Shown: positions 7,284 through 10,271 of the stretch, piece after piece
How the letters are laid out: the number at the start of each line of letters is the position of its first letter
Position numbering within the stretch: the first letter of the stretch is position 1
Source: Lunasporangiospora selenospora
Taxonomy: Eukaryota; Mortierellomycota; Mortierellomycetes; Mortierellales; Mortierellaceae
Direction of reading: 5' to 3'
DNA: 10,271 nt
Assembly (NCBI GenBank): GCA_015680635.1
Contig: JAABOA010000354.1
Coordinates: forward strand, 6,105 to 16,375
Notes under the pieces: model-generated
Seen by the model: the letters and a program-made list of their open reading frames with translations, nothing else
Database searches by the model: none
Told to the model about the DNA's origin: nothing
Made by a program: the position numbers and the translations under genes

Positions 7284-8855
7284 TTATTTTGCAAGGTCTT
7301 GATCACCGCAAATGTTATCAACTCTACCAGCTAGTGTGGTGTTGCGTAACTCAACAAGAAACTGAGCGAGTTCGTCCATGAGATGACGGTGCAAAGGGGC
7401 CCACCTGATGAGCTCAGTGATTGAACTTGGGCCCACCACTTTACTGAGCGATGCTGTAAGTATATCCACGTCCTCGTCGCTAATCACATGAATGTCCATT
7501 AAAAGACAACACCTTGGCTTGTAGTCCCGGTAGAGAATCATAGTGCGCCACTCCTCAATCTTTTCTTTGACTGTTTTCCTTTGGTGTTCAGTGAGTTTTA
7601 CTGGAGGGATTTTAGACAGCTGGACAGGTGAAACTTCCTGGACGATCATCATGTGCGAAGAAATTTCGTCTCTGGTGGGCGTGTCACAGTTATCACAGCA
7701 GCGTCCATTCACTATTTCCTGGTTACCGAATAGTTTGTTGAGGTGCCGTCGACGACATTCTTTAGTAGAGATAAATTCCGCGAGAGATGTATCTTTACAG
7801 TTTTGTTCAGAGGATTTTTGGACAATCATTATTCCTTCTCCTAAAAGTGCAGGATCCCTTGCTGCATAGCCAAGGCGTTGTACAAGTGATAGTAGTGTGG
7901 GTGGCCATCCAAACTGAACAACACGAATCACATCGCTTATGTCGCATCCCATCCCCGTTGCCTCGCTCGATACTAAAATCTTGACTTGACCTTTCCTGAA
8001 CTTCTCCATGACATTTGATCTGTAGCCTGAGCTGAGGAGCAAGTGATATGGAGCGACCCTGCTCTTCTCGGATTGGGGCACAATAGACTGAAGATATGCC
8101 GCAACTCTCATAACCTCTGGCAGGCTGTCAATGTACACTATTGTTTTTTTCAAGTCTTTTAGGAAGTTGAGATTTCTGAGCTTAGGTCCTGGTTTGAGAT
8201 GCATCACGTCATATCGAATGTTTGGACGATTGTTGCCGACATTTGTGAGCCTAGGGTTGTCCATCCATAGACTTTGCTTTACCAAATTCAGGGTTCTTGT
8301 TGGGAGAGTAGCGGAGAGTGCAATAAAAGCGGTACCATGCTTAAACTTGAATCGCAATTGTCCTAATTGGGTGTAGGAATCCCAGAATTTGTCGCTCCAT
8401 GTCTCAATACAGTGCGCTTCTTCCACGACCACAGCTTGTACGATGTGCTTCCAGTTATCGTCATCCCAAAGCGGTCCAAGTCGATCACTTTTGAAGAGTA
8501 TTTCGGGCGATATAAAGGTCACTGAATATTTGCCTCCGGCCAAGTCGTTGATTAGCGCTCTATCGATGTTAGCTTCACTGTCAAGGGTTATGCTGTTGAG
8601 CCCAAGGTACTGTAGTTTTCCCTGTTGCTCGTACATTAGTGCCCTCGAAGGTGAGATGACAACGATGGCTCGGTTGGGCCAAAGCACTGCCGGAAGGGAA
8701 TAAACAAGGGATTTTCCCCATCCAGATGGCGCAATGAGAACGGCATCTTGACAACTACCAATAAACCGTGCAACCTCCAGTTGCTCCTCTTTCGGATAGA
8801 CTCCGAAGACATCTAGGCACTGTTGGGCGGCATCATCAGGAAACGGCAAAAACAT
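7284..8855 (-). CDS. RecQ-like superfamily 2 DNA helicase (523 aa)
   Basis: An intact single-exon gene; the ATG has A at -3. The helicase motifs appear in RecQ order. Motif 0 is FGVYPKEEQ (17-25). Walker A is APSGWGKS with Lys48. Motif Ia is VVISPSRALMYEQ (65-77). Motif II is VEEAHC (144-149), with Glu145 in place of the usual Asp and the catalytic Glu146 kept. Motif III is ALSATLP (179-185). Motif IV is near 238-256, motif V is ILVSSEATGMGCD (293-305) and motif VI is QRLGYAARD (326-334). In motif VI the first Arg of GRAGR is Tyr330, but Arg333, where the Arg finger is expected, is kept. The aromatic-rich loop after motif II is altered (CIETWSDKFW). A zinc site follows: Cys367, Cys386, Cys387 and Cys390, spaced like CCDNC in WRN. 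Residues 391-523 show no recognisable winged-helix or HRDC domain. The family unwinds DNA in an ATP-dependent, 3'-to-5' manner. Many fungi carry such orphan RecQ-like genes in subtelomeric or repeat-linked places, which suits this decayed neighbourhood. Whether it is active cannot be told from sequence. Confidence 0.88.
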   Translation of the reverse strand: MFLPFPDDAAQQCLDVFGVYPKEEQLEVARFIGSCQDAVLIAPSGWGKSLVYSLPAVLWPNRAIVVISPSRALMYEQQGKLQYLGLNSITLDSEANIDRALINDLAGGKYSVTFISPEILFKSDRLGPLWDDDNWKHIVQAVVVEEAHCIETWSDKFWDSYTQLGQLRFKFKHGTAFIALSATLPTRTLNLVKQSLWMDNPRLTNVGNNRPNIRYDVMHLKPGPKLRNLNFLKDLKKTIVYIDSLPEVMRVAAYLQSIVPQSEKSRVAPYHLLLSSGYRSNVMEKFRKGQVKILVSSEATGMGCDISDVIRVVQFGWPPTLLSLVQRLGYAARDPALLGEGIMIVQKSSEQNCKDTSLAEFISTKECRRRHLNKLFGNQEIVNGRCCDNCDTPTRDEISSHMMIVQEVSPVQLSKIPPVKLTEHQRKTVKEKIEEWRTMILYRDYKPRCCLLMDIHVISDEDVDILTASLSKVVGPSSITELIRWAPLHRHLMDELAQFLVELRNTTLAGRVDNICGDQDLAK

Positions 8856-9319
8856 GATGGGCGTACTATGGAGGAGGCTGAAGTTTGAATGGCATCAGTG
8901 AAAGAGTCGAGAGAAGTACGAGAGCTAGAGTGATTTGTCGAAATAAAGGCATCTGGCATACCGTCTGATATATGGGATGGTCGCCAGCTCGAGCGTGAGA
9001 AAAAGCTGTGAGGGATTTATTCGTGTGAAAATTTGAGATAGAGATAGGGATGACAGAGAGGGTGAGAGAAAAGGTGAAGGTGTTCTCGAATAATAGAAAC
9101 GTATCCACGAGAAAAAAATCGGAAGAGTGAAGGAGAGGCGCCCAGATGTTGCTGTACAGGGGTCCGTTGTTGTAATGCCACAGAAACCGATGTACTTGAA
9201 GGGGGGAGATGGTGCTGGATCGCCGCAAGCCACCCGACAAGAACAAAACGGACTGTTGAATCAAGTTCTCAACGGACCTGTTCATTCCTTGACCCACCGG
9301 CTCTCCCTTTTCCTTGAAA
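8856..9319. promoter_or_regulatory. divergent intergenic region between two helicase genes
   Basis: 464 bases separate the minus-strand RecQ-like start (8855) from the plus-strand DEAD-box pseudogene start (9320), so any promoters are shared or back to back. Apart from a short upstream ORF in the RecQ leader (8952-8866), I see no gene. Around 9035-9080 the sequence is a degenerate GAGATAGAGATAG-type purine-rich repeat. I see no convincing TATA box. Longer open frames crossing the region are not protein-like. Confidence 0.5.
8866..8952 (-). promoter_or_regulatory. upstream ORF with signal-peptide-like sequence before the RecQ-like gene
   Basis: A 28-codon frame starts at 8952-8950 and stops with TAG at 8868-8866, 10 bases before the RecQ-like ATG. 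It encodes a basic start followed by a hydrophobic core (FRQITLALVLLSTLSLM), like a secretory leader. If the transcript starts upstream of 8952, this uORF could lower translation of the helicase. It may equally be chance or a vestige of another gene. Transcription of this stretch is not shown. Confidence 0.3.
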
Positions 9320-10271
9320 ATGAATCTGCTACGACGAGTTGCATCAGTCCAGCCCCCACCCCTTCTGCGTTTGCAGTACCACCATGGACTGGGAGCACGG
9401 TCCAGACTGCCTTTGCCAGCGGGACGAGCTTTCAAAACATTGCCACTCCACTGGAAAAGCCTCTAGCACCGTCTAGAGCCGATCGAACTACACCTAAAGA
9501 CACTTTCGAGGCAAAAACTCTCAAGAGTGTTTCCATGGTACCAGAAAGGATAATAGATAGAATGTTTGGACCTGACCGATCCACTGGTTGATACTCTTTA
9601 GTCAATTGGAATCTATACCCCACTGGCCGCCAACCTCAAGAACCGGATGGCTATCGAGAAACCCATACAGCTCCAAAAGACATTTTATTCCAGCCGCCTT
9701 AGAGGGGAATGATGTGCTTATTCGTAACACGACAGGCTCCGGAAAGACCTTTGGACTCCTACTTTCTTTACTCAACAAACCTCGACGACAAATTTTGTCC
9801 GTTCAAACAAGCGCCGACAAGGGTCGTCCTTCAAAGAACAATTCGAATTCACAGAAACCTTCTTCAGGAATAGGAACCGTTGGAATCACATCAATGGTCA
9901 TTGTCCCTAATCAGGAGCTCGCCCCAACTCTTTTCCTGGACTTGGAGTTTTTTCCCCAGCTTTTCAGAACAGGACATTGACAAGACTCTTCAGGCTGTTG
10001 TGATACCATCGCTGTCACTACCCGATGGGGATTATTCTCTACTGGAAAAACACTCCATAGCCAAGGCAACGATCAACGAGGCTACTCTGGAGGGCAATCG
10101 CCAGATAGAAAAGTTGACACGGAATCTACCCCATGTGCTTGTTGCAACACCCAAGACTCTGAGAACTAATTGAACGAGGCATTCTGGACCTGAGCGGGAT
10201 CGAGACGATAGTGTTGGACGAGGTTGATCATTTGATCCGCCTGCCCAAGCGGTATGCTAGCCATCGTCAGA
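9320..10271 (+). pseudogene. mitochondrial DEAD-box (DEVD) RNA helicase, frame-shattered, 3' end outside the window
   Basis: The ATG at 9320 opens an Arg-rich, acid-free leader (MNLLRRVASVQPPPLLRLQ) typical of a mitochondrial presequence. The helicase text then passes through three frames. KDTFEAKTL and PERIIDRMFGPD are in the frame ending at 9591. YTPLAANLKNRMAIEKPIQL, a Q-motif-like region, is in another frame. PAALEGNDVLIRNTTGSGKT, with Walker A at 9729-9749, and PNQELA (motif Ia, 9906-9923) are in a third. SEQDIDKTLQAVV and VATPKTLR (motif Ib) follow, and finally VLDEVDHLIRLPKRYAS with DEVD at 10217-10228. I count about seven shifts, near 9440-9475, 9577, 9597, 9608, 9686, 9924 and 10165. 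Several look like one-base changes in short homopolymers, and the last looks like loss of GA from AGAGA. Introns cannot explain them. The best family guess is Mrh4/DDX28-like helicases, which act in mitochondrial large ribosomal subunit assembly. Sequencing error is a less likely alternative, since two long frames elsewhere in the window are intact. Confidence 0.75.

Larger units (their letters stand above)
5740..7302 (+). pseudogene. decayed plus-strand gene split by a transposon, unidentified
   Basis: The first part is open from 5740 (first ATG 5770) to a TAG at 6001-6003, then on to 6036. The 519-bp element at 6037-6555 follows. Right of the element the reading resumes at 6564 and runs to a TAA at 6915-6917. 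This is the most protein-like stretch and contains ELGLLRHSYGFNHAWYTQKK and DGAWLPADLYREHSNL. The text continues in another frame (about 6917-7120, Glu-rich, with VEEEIAAAEDSFKIILELG) and then a third frame (7120-7302, with LSDFGRYILCRNVFEEPPG). Deleting the element and one target duplication copy brings the left and right frames into register. I do not recognise the family with confidence. The GxWLPxDLxxEH pattern reminds me weakly of C-terminal parts of fungal DUF6589-type, transposon-associated proteins, which is only an impression. It ends 19 bases inside the 3' end of the RecQ-like gene, tail to tail. Confidence 0.5.

Noticed and set aside
7543-8703. Several plus-strand open frames inside the RecQ-like gene
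   Set aside because: They are antisense shadows of a gene with clear helicase motifs on the minus strand.
8866-9435. 189-codon minus-strand frame across the helicase intergenic region
   Set aside because: It runs antisense through the presequence of the DEAD-box pseudogene and has no protein-like conservation. Only its last 28 codons (the micro-ORF) seemed worth noting.
9320-10271. Explaining the DEAD-box gene as a normal multi-intron gene
   Set aside because: The shifts are one- or two-base events between adjacent codons (for example at 9686 and 9924), which leaves no room for introns.
1-10271. CRISPR arrays, prokaryotic operons, phage or virus genes
   Set aside because: There are no regularly spaced direct repeats, no bacterial ribosome-binding patterns and no viral hallmark proteins. 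The intron and gene style are eukaryotic.

Overview
The window looks like nuclear DNA from a filamentous fungus. The evidence is a 52-base GT...AG intron with a branch-point-like GCTGAT, Ser/Gln/His-rich low-complexity protein segments, pyrimidine-rich leaders, and a fungal-style RecQ-like helicase. An early-diverging lineage such as the Mortierellaceae would fit, but that is an impression of style and not a demonstrated match.

Layout. Positions 121-2313 (minus) hold one long intact gene for a 730-residue coiled-coil protein without a recognisable catalytic domain. Its upstream DNA (2314 to about 2920) is full of GA/CT tracts and has an AT-rich TATA/CCAAT-like spot. Positions 2641-3966 look non-coding. 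Positions 3967-7302 are an accessory graveyard. It holds a probable plus-strand remnant (3967-4388), a broken minus-strand gene that still carries a legible intron (5746-4362), and a broken plus-strand gene (5740-7302). The last is interrupted at 6037-6555 by what I read as a 519-bp non-autonomous hAT-type element. The element begins CAGTG and ends CACTG, has 19-bp inverted termini matching at 15 positions, is flanked by a degraded 8-bp duplication matching at 6 of 8, and carries many copies of a TTTACYGGTA-like motif in both subterminal regions. Deleting the element plus one duplication copy puts the frames on its two sides in register.

Positions 8855-7284 (minus) hold an intact 523-residue RecQ-like helicase with a complete WRN-type zinc site, but with altered motif II (EEAH) and motif VI (GYAAR where GRAGR is usual). 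A 464-bp gap separates its start from a plus-strand gene at 9320 that runs off the window. That gene was a mitochondrial DEAD-box (DEVD) RNA helicase. Its presequence, Walker A, motifs Ia, Ib and II are all readable, but they lie in three different frames separated by about seven indels.

The window therefore has two intact genes, at least three broken ones and one small transposon. No operon-like pathway is visible. The main themes are gene decay, a probable transposon insertion, and an intact, possibly mobile-element-associated RecQ-like helicase inside the decayed block.
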